NCBI GenBank assembly: GCA_020444985.1
Contig: JAGRHK010000002.1
Span: forward strand, 1 to 20,227
Source of the DNA: Candidatus Competibacteraceae bacterium
GTDB taxonomy: Bacteria > Pseudomonadota > Gammaproteobacteria > Competibacterales > Competibacteraceae
Length of the DNA: 20,227 nt
Direction: 5' to 3'
Part shown: in pieces, positions 7,179 to 14,751 of the stretch
Layout of the letters: the number at the start of each line of letters is the position of its first letter
How positions within the stretch are numbered: position 1 is the stretch's first letter
The notes under the pieces: generated by a model
What the model was told of the DNA's origin: nothing
What the model saw: the letters and a program-made list of their open reading frames with translations, nothing else
Database searches by the model: none
Translations under genes and position numbers: made by a program

Positions 7179-7326
7179 GATCTTCAAGCACCCCTGGTTG
7201 CACAGGCGGGAGATTGTAGCCAAACGACGAGCCGATTACCGCAAACGACTTACCAAAGCATAAAAACGTTAGAAGCTGCGCAAAAATTCTATAGCCTGGT
7301 CCAAAAAGGCGGTACTTCGGCAACGA
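7179..7326 (-). promoter_or_regulatory. Intergenic region upstream of the C-S lyase gene
   Basis: The 148-base gap holds a weak sigma70-like pair on the minus strand: TTGCGC (7283-7278) and TATGCT (7262-7257), with a 15-base spacer that is shorter than usual. No terminator for the upstream serine hydrolase gene was seen. Nothing else stands out. Confidence 0.2.
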
Positions 7327-8364
7327 CTACACCAGATCATGCATCCGCTGCAAATGCGCATAGGCTAGATTCGACACCTCGCGGATGACGTCACCGCGAT
7401 CATCCTTCCAGGCCTTGTAATTGCCCGCTGAGCGGGATTTTTCGATGATGCCCACGAAAGTATAAGGATAACGACGGCCATCGCGGCCCTGCGCGATGAG
7501 AATGCCCATATCGCCGCACAGTCGAGCGGTGGTGCCGGTCTTGTCGATCACCCAGGTTTGCCGCGCCACGCCATACGCGCCGGAGTAAACACGATCGCGA
7601 TTCGGCAGGTTCATCAACCGTTTCAGTTCCGCCGAATAGGGCAAGCGGTTATACCAGAGTGCGTACAGAAAACGATGATAGTCCAAAGCGGAAGCCTTAT
7701 TACGATAGGTGCGTCCGCCGCCAGGGATGCGCTCTACAATCCGGGTATGGCGGAAGATGTCCGGATGATAAAACTTAAGCGTACGCTCCGCCTCAGCCGG
7801 CCCCGAGTGGCGACTGGTCCGGTTGATCAAGTCAATGAAGTAGTTGGTCGCACTGTTGTCGCTGCGCTGGATCATTGCCTCCATGCGAGTGCGATTGAAG
7901 GCCGTGTATTGCAGCTTGCCTTCGAGCACCTTGTGAAAAAACGCCAATGCCACAAACGGCTTGACCATGCTGGCGCTTTGATGAGAGCGGGTGGCGTTGA
8001 TCGTCACTAAATAGCGGCGCGTCGTAAAATCATACACCAGCCAAGCCGTGCTCTCATTGGGCCTGATGCGGCCCATCTGACGCAGGCGCTTAATATACTG
8101 CTCAATCTCGGCTTCGACTGTCAGCGAGCTTTCCCAGTTTCCGCGATAGGGCGCTCGGAAATCCCGCAACAGGGCGTTATTGGGAGGATAAGAATTATTG
8201 GGAGGATAAGAATAGGTTTGGGCTGCTTCGCTGGATGACGGCGTCACTCCAAGGGCGCTGACCAGCAAACCGCCGAGGCCCGCCAGGAATAAGCGCCTGG
8301 CTGGATCGACCGCCGAATGCGAATCGTCGATCAGCGTGTCTGAATGGGAGGGTGGAGTAACCAT
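7327..8364 (-). CDS. Exported serine hydrolase of the class A beta-lactamase fold
   Basis: Penicillin-recognising fold (beta-lactamase2 type) of 345 residues. The N-terminus has a twin-arginine-like signal, ARRLFLAGLGGLLVSALG at residues 22-39, with possible cleavage near the SSEAAQ that follows; export is inferred. Active-site motifs are S132-x-x-K135 in SASMVKPF, SDN at 168-170 and KTG at 275-277. I do not see the ExxLN omega-loop motif that gives class A enzymes their deacylating glutamate, so a peptidoglycan-directed peptidase or esterase role seems likelier than drug resistance. Two tandem copies of YPPNNS follow the signal region. A GGAGG stands 11 bases before the ATG. The gene is transcribed alone and faces away from the small gene at 8656. 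Confidence 0.85.
   Translation of the reverse strand: MVTPPSHSDTLIDDSHSAVDPARRLFLAGLGGLLVSALGVTPSSSEAAQTYSYPPNNSYPPNNALLRDFRAPYRGNWESSLTVEAEIEQYIKRLRQMGRIRPNESTAWLVYDFTTRRYLVTINATRSHQSASMVKPFVALAFFHKVLEGKLQYTAFNRTRMEAMIQRSDNSATNYFIDLINRTSRHSGPAEAERTLKFYHPDIFRHTRIVERIPGGGRTYRNKASALDYHRFLYALWYNRLPYSAELKRLMNLPNRDRVYSGAYGVARQTWVIDKTGTTARLCGDMGILIAQGRDGRRYPYTFVGIIEKSRSAGNYKAWKDDRGDVIREVSNLAYAHLQRMHDLV
8176..8211 (-). repeat. Two 18-bp direct repeats in the linker of the serine hydrolase
   Basis: The 18-base unit containing attgggaggataagaa occurs twice in tandem on the plus strand. It encodes two consecutive Ser-Tyr-Pro-Pro-Asn-Asn units in the mature N-terminal linker (about residues 52-63). In-frame slippage would lengthen or shorten a disordered linker. 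Confidence 0.85.
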
Positions 8365-8655
8365 GGCAAAGACAGCCTCCGGTCAGAAGATAGGGTTGTT
8401 ACGAAGGGGATTATTGAATTCTTTATAAAGCTATCGTCTCGCGATCGGAAATTCAACCCACGTTCCAACCCAGCGCTAGGGAAAACCCTGATGCTGTTGA
8501 CGAACGTCCTTATTTACTCAAAAAATATCATGTTTTAACATCACCTTGTTTCTTGACAAGAATTCGCCCTTTCTTAAAAATTTAATACGCTGATCCAATC
8601 GACTCAGCAAAACAATAATAAAAACCACAACCACTAAAGTGAGGAAGCTAACCTG
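8365..8655. promoter_or_regulatory. AT-rich divergent intergenic region with promoter and inverted repeats
   Basis: This stretch is clearly more AT-rich than its surroundings and separates two divergent genes. Toward the small plus-strand gene, TTGACA at 8553-8558 is a consensus -35; 17 bases later AAAAAT (8576-8581) is a poor -10, with TTTAAT at 8581-8586 as an alternative at too long a spacing. Two short inverted repeats sit on or beside the -35: ATGTTTTAACAT at 8530-8541, and CTTGT/ACAAG at 8545-8549 and 8556-8560. They could be operator half-sites. Toward the serine hydrolase, TATAAA on the minus strand (8427-8422) is a possible -10 without a good -35. Confidence 0.4.
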
Positions 8656-8928
8656 ATGAAACATGAGATTGCTCGACCCGTGAAGGCTAAGCGCTACGCC
8701 AATGAGGGACTGATGCCTGTCGATAAGTACAACTGTCCCTACCGTGGCGAAGCCTCCTGTGTCAGCGCCAGTGGCGGTAGTTACTGCGGCGGCTATGGCG
8801 GCGATGCCCCTATCAAGGGGACACTGCTTCACTCAGTTCGCTGCCTGGAGGAAAATAACACGGATTTTGCATTGCATCATTGGCTCAAGGCGCCACGCCG
8901 ACTCGCTTATCCGCTATCACATCGCTAA
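8656..8928 (+). CDS. Orphan 90-residue Cys/Gly-rich small protein, function unknown
   Basis: I do not recognise this protein. The 90 residues are basic at the N-terminus, then carry a Cys/Gly/Tyr-rich core at about 25-49, with CPYRGEASC at 27-35 and GGSYCGGYGG at 40-49, then a polar tail. Cysteines are at 27, 35, 44 and 63. There is no signal peptide or membrane segment. The case for a real gene is good: a GAGG Shine-Dalgarno 11 bases before the ATG, codon use like the neighbours, a promoter-like region upstream and a strong terminator 80 bases after the stop, with no other plus-strand gene in between. The core could be a metal site, a disulfide knot or a peptide to be modified; no maturation enzyme lies adjacent. 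An overlapping minus-strand ORF was judged a shadow. Confidence 0.65.
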   Translation: MKHEIARPVKAKRYANEGLMPVDKYNCPYRGEASCVSASGGSYCGGYGGDAPIKGTLLHSVRCLEENNTDFALHHWLKAPRRLAYPLSHR

Positions 8929-9007
8929 ACGTTTATTTTCAGAAGTTACCAGTCGGGAACACCGGCATTCACTAAACACATAATGCGCCAAGGCAGGCTT
9001 ATACGTC

Positions 9008-9050
9008 TGGCGGCGAATGAGGAGTCGCTCCCCATTCACCGCCATTTTTT
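9008..9050 (+). terminator. Rho-independent terminator of the small gene
   Basis: A 17-bp stem with only two mismatches runs from TGGCGGCGAATG (9008) to CATTCACCGCCA (ending 9044), with a TCG loop at 9025-9027, followed by six T (9045-9050). Polarity fits only plus-strand transcription: the minus-strand kinase gene ends at 9078, and its transcript would read this hairpin without a following U-run. Confidence 0.88.
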
Positions 9051-9077
9051 ATCTCTTAATCAACCTGTTTTAAAAAT

Positions 9078-12000
9078 CTACTGTTCGACCCGGACGTGCA
9101 CCTTCTGGTCATTGCGCCACTCGCCAACGATCCTCTGGCCCCCCTCATAAAGCACCCCCTGACCATTCTTGCGGCCGTTGCGCCATTCACCTTCGTAGCG
9201 ATCGCCATTGCTGTAATAATAGGTTCCCTGACCGTTCGGCTGATCATTGGCAAATTGCCCTTCATAGCGATCGCCGCGACGGGCGTAAAGATAAACGCCC
9301 TGGCCATTCTTACGACCGTTGCGCCATTGTCCATCATAACGGTTGCCGCTGCGATAGTAGTACGTACCTTGACCATTGATCACCCCATTGCGCCATTCAC
9401 CTTCATACTTCTCGCCCCGCCCGGCATAAACATAAGTTCCGCGACCATGCATTTTGGCGTTACGAAAATCCCCTGAATATTCACTGCCATCGGGATAGCG
9501 GTAAGCCCCCCGACCATTATCGCAATTACCACGGAGACAATTAGGCGCTTGCCGGTCGATGACGGCAACCTGGCGTTCGGGTTCGCGCGCCGGCGGTTCG
9601 GGTTGTGCTTCTGAGCGTAGAGGCTCTGGAGCAACCGCCGGAGTCGCGGTCGCCACCGTTAATTTGCGCGGCAGCACCGCTGCAATCGAACTTTCATCAC
9701 CCGGCGCAAGATCAACCCGACCGTTCCAATCCGTGTAGCCTGCCCGACCGACCCGAACCCGGTAGGAGCCAGGCGGTATCTCAATCTGCATCGGCGTCGT
9801 CCCCATATTACGATTATTAATCCAGATTTCAGCCTCATCGACGTTAGCCCGAATACGCAACTGGGCCGGCGCGCTTGCAGGAACCGCTTGCTTGATAGCT
9901 GCCCGTCCCGTTTCATCAAGCAGTCCCTGCGGTGAAGTGGTCACCTGCAAGCTCACACTCTCATTGGTTTGCGTCTTGGTCAGCCGGGTATGGCGATCCG
10001 GTGCGATTACCCGCGTCTCGGAAACCGGGATCGATGCCTGCTCCTGCGATACGGATACTAGATTAATAGGCGGCGGCGCAATCAGCGCTTGCGGTTTCGG
10101 CGCAGGCGGCGCCGGTTTGGGAATTTCGGCCAATGTCAACTGCTGGCGCAATCGTGGCAACTGGCGGTAGTTCGGGTCGACCGACTCCATTCGCCCCAGG
10201 TAACTCCTGGCGCGGGCGAGCTTGCCCTCCTGAAGCGCCGCAGTCACCAGATCCGCATAACGGTCAGCAATACGCTCCATACCGGCCCGGGCATCGACGT
10301 TACCGCGATCCAGTTTCAGCACCTCGTTGTAGCAATCCGCTGCGTTACCCCCCCGACCTACCGTCAAGCGATTCGCGCGCAAATGGCCCGCGCATTCGCT
10401 TAACAACGCCGCAATCCTGGCGTTGTCATCCACAGGCGGCTTGACCGCTGGCGGCGGCGGCGCGGCCTGGGCTTCGCGCAACTGCTTGCGAACCTCCTGG
10501 CGCAACGCCAACAACGGTTGATGATCAGGAATCTGCTGCAAACCCTGCTCGATGTGCAACAAGCTGCTCTCATAAGCGCGCCGACGTTGTTCATTCAGCG
10601 CCTGGGCTAGCAACTCATCAGCCCGCTCCCGGCGTTGCGTAGCGGCAGCCTTCTTCTGCTCCTCAGTTTCAGCCTGGCGACGCGCGGCCTCCTCCTGGCG
10701 TTGCAGCGCTGCCTGCTCCCGCAGCACGTCCTGTTTGAGATTCAATAAATCTGGATACTCGGGCATAGCCTGCAAACCCTGCTCAATATGAACCAGGCTG
10801 ACTTGCAAGGCCCCTTCCTGACGAGCGCGCTGGGCCTGTTCCAAAAATTGCTCGGCTTGCAGACGCGCTTGGCGCTGTTGCTCCTTGGCCAGCTCGTCCG
10901 CTTCAGCGATCTGACGATGGATTGCGCTACGCAGCGCCTGCAATTCCGGGTCATCGGGCGCTTGCAGCAAACCCTGTTCAACCAGAGAACGACTTTCTTC
11001 CAGAGCGCCCGCCTGCTGCTTCTGGCGGGCCTGAATCAGCAACTGTTCGGCTTGCTGACGGGCTTCGGTAAGCCGCTGCTCGGCTTGCTCGCGCTGTTGC
11101 GCCCCAGCATCGGTGGCTGTGGATTCCGTCGGCAGCTTTGGCGTGACGGCCATTGGTGTTGGCGCTGGCACTGGCGCTGGCGGATAAAGAAACCAATAGC
11201 CGCCCGCCAGCGCTGCGCCCGCCAATACGACCGCCGGTATGCCCATTTTCCAGCCGAGGCCCCGACGCGGCCGCGCGGATGGCGTCACGACAGATGGTAC
11301 GGGTCTGGTAATATCGAGCAGATCAAAATCGCCCGCCTGGGCGGCATCAATAGCGGCCGCAACTTCCTGACCACTCTGGAAACGCTGATTGGGATCTTTC
11401 TCCAGCAAGCGATTCAACAGGGACTGGAAGCGACTGAGATGCGGCGGCGCTTCAGGCACCGGCGACGTCACATGCATCATCGCCAGCGCAAAACTGTCTT
11501 CCGCCATGTACGGCACATTGCCGGTCAACATCTCGTAAAATAGCACGCCGAAGCTGTAGATATCAGCACGGGCGTCAACCGCCTGGCCGCGAATCTGTTC
11601 CGGACTCATATAACGCGGCGTGCCCAACGACAGTCCCGTGCGCGTCATGATCGAATTCGCGCCCAAGGTCTTGGCGATGCCAAAATCACTGAGCACCGGC
11701 TGACCATTTTCCCGGAACAGGATATTCTGTGGCTTAATGTCCCGATGAATCACGCCACGCCGATGCGCATAGTGCAAGGCTTCAGCGATCGCTCGCCCAA
11801 TGCTCAGGGCCTCGGCCAACTCAAGCCCCTTGCGGATGCGCTGTTGCAAGGTGCCGCCCGGCAAATACTCCATCGACAGATAATAATTACCCTCATAAGA
11901 GGCAATATCATAGACGGTAACAATGTGCGGATCGTTGAGTTGCGCGACAATGCGCCCCTCGCGCAGGAAACGCTGGGCAAATTCCTCGTTGGTGGTCAAA

Positions 12001-12119
12001 ACCGGTTTAATTACTTTCAATGCGATGTAGCGATGCAACGACTTCTGCAGGGCAAGATAGACAATCGCCATACCGCCCTGTCCGAGTTCACGCTCGATTT
12101 GATAACCTGGAATATGCAT
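9078..12119 (-). CDS. Membrane Ser/Thr protein kinase with PEGA domain and MORN repeats
   Basis: Hanks-type (PknB-like) kinase of 1013 residues. The kinase domain spans about residues 5-265: glycine loop GQGGMA at 13-18, K35 in ALK, HRDIKPQN from 125, DFG 145-147, SPE 172-174. One membrane segment lies near 292-312, followed by a proline-rich linker. Next come three copies of a charged helical unit with an EQGLxxxP core (about 350-410, 415-465, 495-545), then a further TPR-like region to about 665. A PEGA domain follows at about 753-818, and about six MORN repeats at 860-1003. The ATG at 12119 was preferred over 12155 because it has AGGA about 8 bases upstream and the kinase fold begins at once. 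The tail is probably periplasmic and may bind envelope components. No partner phosphatase is in the window. Confidence 0.93.
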   Translation of the reverse strand: MHIPGYQIERELGQGGMAIVYLALQKSLHRYIALKVIKPVLTTNEEFAQRFLREGRIVAQLNDPHIVTVYDIASYEGNYYLSMEYLPGGTLQQRIRKGLELAEALSIGRAIAEALHYAHRRGVIHRDIKPQNILFRENGQPVLSDFGIAKTLGANSIMTRTGLSLGTPRYMSPEQIRGQAVDARADIYSFGVLFYEMLTGNVPYMAEDSFALAMMHVTSPVPEAPPHLSRFQSLLNRLLEKDPNQRFQSGQEVAAAIDAAQAGDFDLLDITRPVPSVVTPSARPRRGLGWKMGIPAVVLAGAALAGGYWFLYPPAPVPAPTPMAVTPKLPTESTATDAGAQQREQAEQRLTEARQQAEQLLIQARQKQQAGALEESRSLVEQGLLQAPDDPELQALRSAIHRQIAEADELAKEQQRQARLQAEQFLEQAQRARQEGALQVSLVHIEQGLQAMPEYPDLLNLKQDVLREQAALQRQEEAARRQAETEEQKKAAATQRRERADELLAQALNEQRRRAYESSLLHIEQGLQQIPDHQPLLALRQEVRKQLREAQAAPPPPAVKPPVDDNARIAALLSECAGHLRANRLTVGRGGNAADCYNEVLKLDRGNVDARAGMERIADRYADLVTAALQEGKLARARSYLGRMESVDPNYRQLPRLRQQLTLAEIPKPAPPAPKPQALIAPPPINLVSVSQEQASIPVSETRVIAPDRHTRLTKTQTNESVSLQVTTSPQGLLDETGRAAIKQAVPASAPAQLRIRANVDEAEIWINNRNMGTTPMQIEIPPGSYRVRVGRAGYTDWNGRVDLAPGDESSIAAVLPRKLTVATATPAVAPEPLRSEAQPEPPAREPERQVAVIDRQAPNCLRGNCDNGRGAYRYPDGSEYSGDFRNAKMHGRGTYVYAGRGEKYEGEWRNGVINGQGTYYYRSGNRYDGQWRNGRKNGQGVYLYARRGDRYEGQFANDQPNGQGTYYYSNGDRYEGEWRNGRKNGQGVLYEGGQRIVGEWRNDQKVHVRVEQ
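9108..9545 (-). repeat. MORN repeat array in the kinase C-terminus
   Basis: About six units of 20-24 residues with the pattern G-x-G-x-Y-x-Y-x-x-G-x-x-Y-x-G-x-[WF]-x-x-[GD]. Two units share the identical segment EWRNGRKNGQGV or QWRNGRKNGQGV, which shows as near-identical DNA. The array opens with a CLRGNC cysteine pair at about residues 861-866, possibly a disulfide cap. Confidence 0.9.
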
Positions 12120-12336
12120 GTTTGAATCCTGAGAAGCCGTACCCGATGGCCACAATCGGCGCTCAGCTTAACCAGCCGTATAGCCCATTGTCGGACCGGC
12201 GCGCCATGACAGAGCGAATTAAAGTTGAATTTCCGATCACCAACGGATTCACGACAAAAGACGCCTAGAAGCTTTTCCAGAATTGTTCAGCAAATCCCGT
12301 GCCGTTGTTCCGCACCCAACCAAGGACCATTTTTTC
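12120..12336. promoter_or_regulatory. Divergent intergenic region between kinase and aroC
   Basis: These 217 bases separate two divergent genes and should hold a promoter for each, but I could not pick out a convincing -35/-10 pair. A 40-codon plus-strand ORF at 12146-12268 is present but not supported. AAGGA before the aroC ATG is the only clear signal. Confidence 0.25.
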
Positions 12337-13449
12337 ATGTCTGGCAATACCTTTGGCAAGCTGTTCACAGTGACCACTTTTGGCGAAAGCCATGGCCCGG
12401 CGCTTGGCGCGATTGTGGATGGTTGCCCACCCGGTCTGGAATTGTCCGAAGCCGACCTACAGCATGACCTGGATCGGCGGCGACCTGGCAAGAATCGACA
12501 CACGACGCAGCGGCGCGAACCCGATGCGGTGCGCATTCTGTCTGGAGTGTTCGAAGGCTGCACGACGGGCGCGCCCATCGGCTTGCTGATTGAAAACGTG
12601 GACCAGCGGTCGCAGGATTATAGCGAGATTATGGATCGTTTTCGTCCCGGTCACGCGGACTATGCCTATCATCACAAGTATGGCCGACGCGACTATCGCG
12701 GCGGCGGACGATCCTCGGCGCGTGAAACGGCGCTGCGGGTCGCCGCCGGCGCCATCGCCCGGAAATATCTGTGGGAACGCTACGGCGTACAAATTCGCGG
12801 CTATCTGGCCCAGCTTGGCCCGATCCGTCCCGCCAGAGTGGTCTGGGAAGAAGTCGACAAGAATCCCTTCTTCTGCCCGGACCCGGATACAGTCGCCGAA
12901 CTGGAAGCCTTCATGGACGCACTGCGCAAATCCGGCGATTCGATCGGGGCGCGGGTGACCGTTGTCGCGAGCGGTGCGCCGCCCGGTTGGGGAGAACCGG
13001 TGTTTGACCGGCTGGATGCGGACATTGCCCATGCCCTGATGAGCATCAATGCGGTCAAGGGCGTGGAAATCGGCGACGGTTTCGCTTGTGTCGAACAGCG
13101 GGGGACGGAACATCGCGACGAATTGTCTCCTGCGGGCTTTTTAAGCAATCACGCCGGGGGAACGCTGGGCGGGATTTCCACCGGTCAGGATATCGTCGCC
13201 AGCCTGGCGCTGAAGCCAACCTCCAGCATCCGGTTGCCGGGACGAACCGTCAACCTTCACGGCGAACCGGTAGACGTGGTCACCAAGGGCCGACATGATC
13301 CCTGCGTGGGCATCCGCGCAACGCCGATCGCCGAGGCCATGCTGGCGCTGGTGCTCATGGATCATGCGCTGCGTCATCGCGCCCAGAATCTGGATGTCGG
13401 TTCGACGACGCCCGTGATTCCGCCCGCGCCTCCAACCGCGCTGCCTTAA
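12337..13449 (+). CDS. aroC: Chorismate synthase
   Basis: Converts 5-enolpyruvylshikimate-3-phosphate to chorismate, the last shikimate-pathway step, using reduced FMN. The 370-residue protein begins MSGNTFGKLFTVTTFGESHG, the family signature 1 region, and continues with RRPGKNRHTTQRREPD and HHKYGRRDYRGGGRSSARETA (about residues 109-129). The C-terminal GRHDPCVGIRATPIAEAMLAL carries signature 3. The length is typical. An upstream ATG in the same frame (12283) was rejected because the product conventionally starts at MSGN; AAGGA lies about 10 bases before the chosen ATG. It is followed by the MFS gene after 109 bases, the same neighbour as in pseudomonads. Confidence 0.98.
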   Translation: MSGNTFGKLFTVTTFGESHGPALGAIVDGCPPGLELSEADLQHDLDRRRPGKNRHTTQRREPDAVRILSGVFEGCTTGAPIGLLIENVDQRSQDYSEIMDRFRPGHADYAYHHKYGRRDYRGGGRSSARETALRVAAGAIARKYLWERYGVQIRGYLAQLGPIRPARVVWEEVDKNPFFCPDPDTVAELEAFMDALRKSGDSIGARVTVVASGAPPGWGEPVFDRLDADIAHALMSINAVKGVEIGDGFACVEQRGTEHRDELSPAGFLSNHAGGTLGGISTGQDIVASLALKPTSSIRLPGRTVNLHGEPVDVVTKGRHDPCVGIRATPIAEAMLALVLMDHALRHRAQNLDVGSTTPVIPPAPPTALP

Positions 13450-13558
13450 GCGCCAAACAGCATCTCAACCGCGCTGCATCGTTCATGACCGAGGACCGCA
13501 ACCAAGGAAATTTGCTTGCCATTGGCGGCAAAAGGAGCGATTTTTTGGTGGGATCCGC

Positions 13559-14701
13559 ATGTTGACGCCGGCGCTTTATCAGCGCTTGTCCGGCTTTTAT
13601 CTATTTTATTTCGCTACGTTGGGCGTTCTGCTGCCTTATTGGGGACTGTACCTGCTGGCGCTCGGTTTTGCGCCAGCGCGGATTGGCGAACTGCTGGCCA
13701 TTGCACAAATCACCAAAGTGATCGCGCCCAATGTATGGGGCTGGCTGGGCGATCACACCGGTCAGCGTATCCGTATTGTGCGCTGGGCCTGCCTGGCCAC
13801 CGCGTTGTGCTTCATCGGCGTTTATGCCGCCGGTGGTTCTTATGGTCGACTGGCGTTGGTGATGTTGCTGTTCAGTTTCTTCTGGAACGCGGCGCTGCCC
13901 CAATTTGAAGTAGTCACGCTGAATCATCTCGGCGAACAGGTGCATCGCTACAGCCGAGTGCGGCTCTGGGGTTCCGTAGGATTTATTGGCGCGGCGGTCA
14001 GCATGGGCTGGGTGGTCGAGGCTTGGGGGGTGACGACCGTGCCGGCGGTGTTGCTCGGTTTGTTCACGCTCTTGTGGGTAAACAGCCTGGTCGTGCCGGA
14101 ATCAGTCGAAGCGCCTGATGCGCAGTCGCCGCCACCGATCGGTCAAGTACTACGCCGTCCAGCGGTCATCGCCTTTTTTATCGCCTGTTTTCTCAATCAG
14201 GCGGCGCATGGACCTTATTACGGTTTTTTCTCGCTGTACCTGGAAACTTTCGGTTATTCGCGGGAGTTTATCGGACTGATGTGGGGATTGGGGGTTGCGA
14301 TGGAAGTAGGCATGTTCGTCTTCATGCATCGCCTGCTGCCACGCTTTGGACCGCGCCGATTGCTGCTGGCGGCGCTGGCCATGGCGACGCTGCGCTGGTT
14401 GCTGATCGGCCATTTCGCTGCGGATTTACCGGTATTGCTGTTTGCCCAGAGCTTGCATGCTTTCACGTTTGGGGTATTTCACGCGGCGTCCATTCATCTG
14501 GTTCATCAATTCTTCCCTGGAGCGCTGCAGGGGCGTGGCCAAGCGCTTTATAGCAGTTTGAGCTTTGGTGCGGGGAATGCGGTGGGCAGTCTTGCCGCAG
14601 GCTATTTGTGGGAAGGACTGGGACCGGCCATGATGTTCAATCTAGCGGCGATCCTGGCGGCGCTGGGCGGATGGGTGGCTTGGCGGCGATTATGGCCGTA
14701 A
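13559..14701 (+). CDS. MFS permease, HcaT/phenylpropionate-permease-like
   Basis: Inner-membrane transporter of 380 residues with about twelve hydrophobic segments and the short loops of the major facilitator superfamily. The loop after the second helix, WGWLGDHTGQRIRIVRW (about residues 60-76), is the MFS motif A region. The overall pattern (YLFYFATLGVLLPYWGLYL start, HGPYYGFFSLYL at helix 7) resembles the HcaT/MFS_1-like group. The substrate is unknown; the link to aroC suggests an aromatic or related metabolite only by position. GGTGGGA just before the ATG may be the ribosome-binding site; a better AAAGGAG lies about 21 bases upstream, but no in-frame start matches it. Confidence 0.88.
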   Translation: MLTPALYQRLSGFYLFYFATLGVLLPYWGLYLLALGFAPARIGELLAIAQITKVIAPNVWGWLGDHTGQRIRIVRWACLATALCFIGVYAAGGSYGRLALVMLLFSFFWNAALPQFEVVTLNHLGEQVHRYSRVRLWGSVGFIGAAVSMGWVVEAWGVTTVPAVLLGLFTLLWVNSLVVPESVEAPDAQSPPPIGQVLRRPAVIAFFIACFLNQAAHGPYYGFFSLYLETFGYSREFIGLMWGLGVAMEVGMFVFMHRLLPRFGPRRLLLAALAMATLRWLLIGHFAADLPVLLFAQSLHAFTFGVFHAASIHLVHQFFPGALQGRGQALYSSLSFGAGNAVGSLAAGYLWEGLGPAMMFNLAAILAALGGWVAWRRLWP

Positions 14702-14751
14702 CGTGTTATACCGTCCTTGGCGTGACAGGGATTTTCTCAATGCCATACGCC

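Noticed and set aside
7327..8364. Class A beta-lactamase resistance gene
   Set aside because: The core motifs fit the fold, but the omega-loop glutamate motif is not seen, so a resistance label is not supported.
8518..8832. 104-codon minus-strand ORF with a hydrophobic C-terminal part, overlapping the small gene
   Set aside because: It has no good ribosome-binding site, and the promoter-like and terminator signals in this region favour the plus-strand ORF.
9108..9545. Possible DNA-level repeat array or mobile element remnant
   Set aside because: The periodicity is fully explained by MORN repeats at the protein level, with no terminal inverted repeats or transposase.
10788..11543. 251-codon plus-strand ORF opposite the kinase repeat region
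   Set aside because: It mirrors the Glu/Gln/Ala-rich repeats of the kinase and carries no motif of its own.
12146..12268. 40-codon plus-strand ORF between the kinase and aroC
   Set aside because: Composition looks protein-like, but there is no strong ribosome-binding site, promoter or recognisable sequence; too short to support without homologues.
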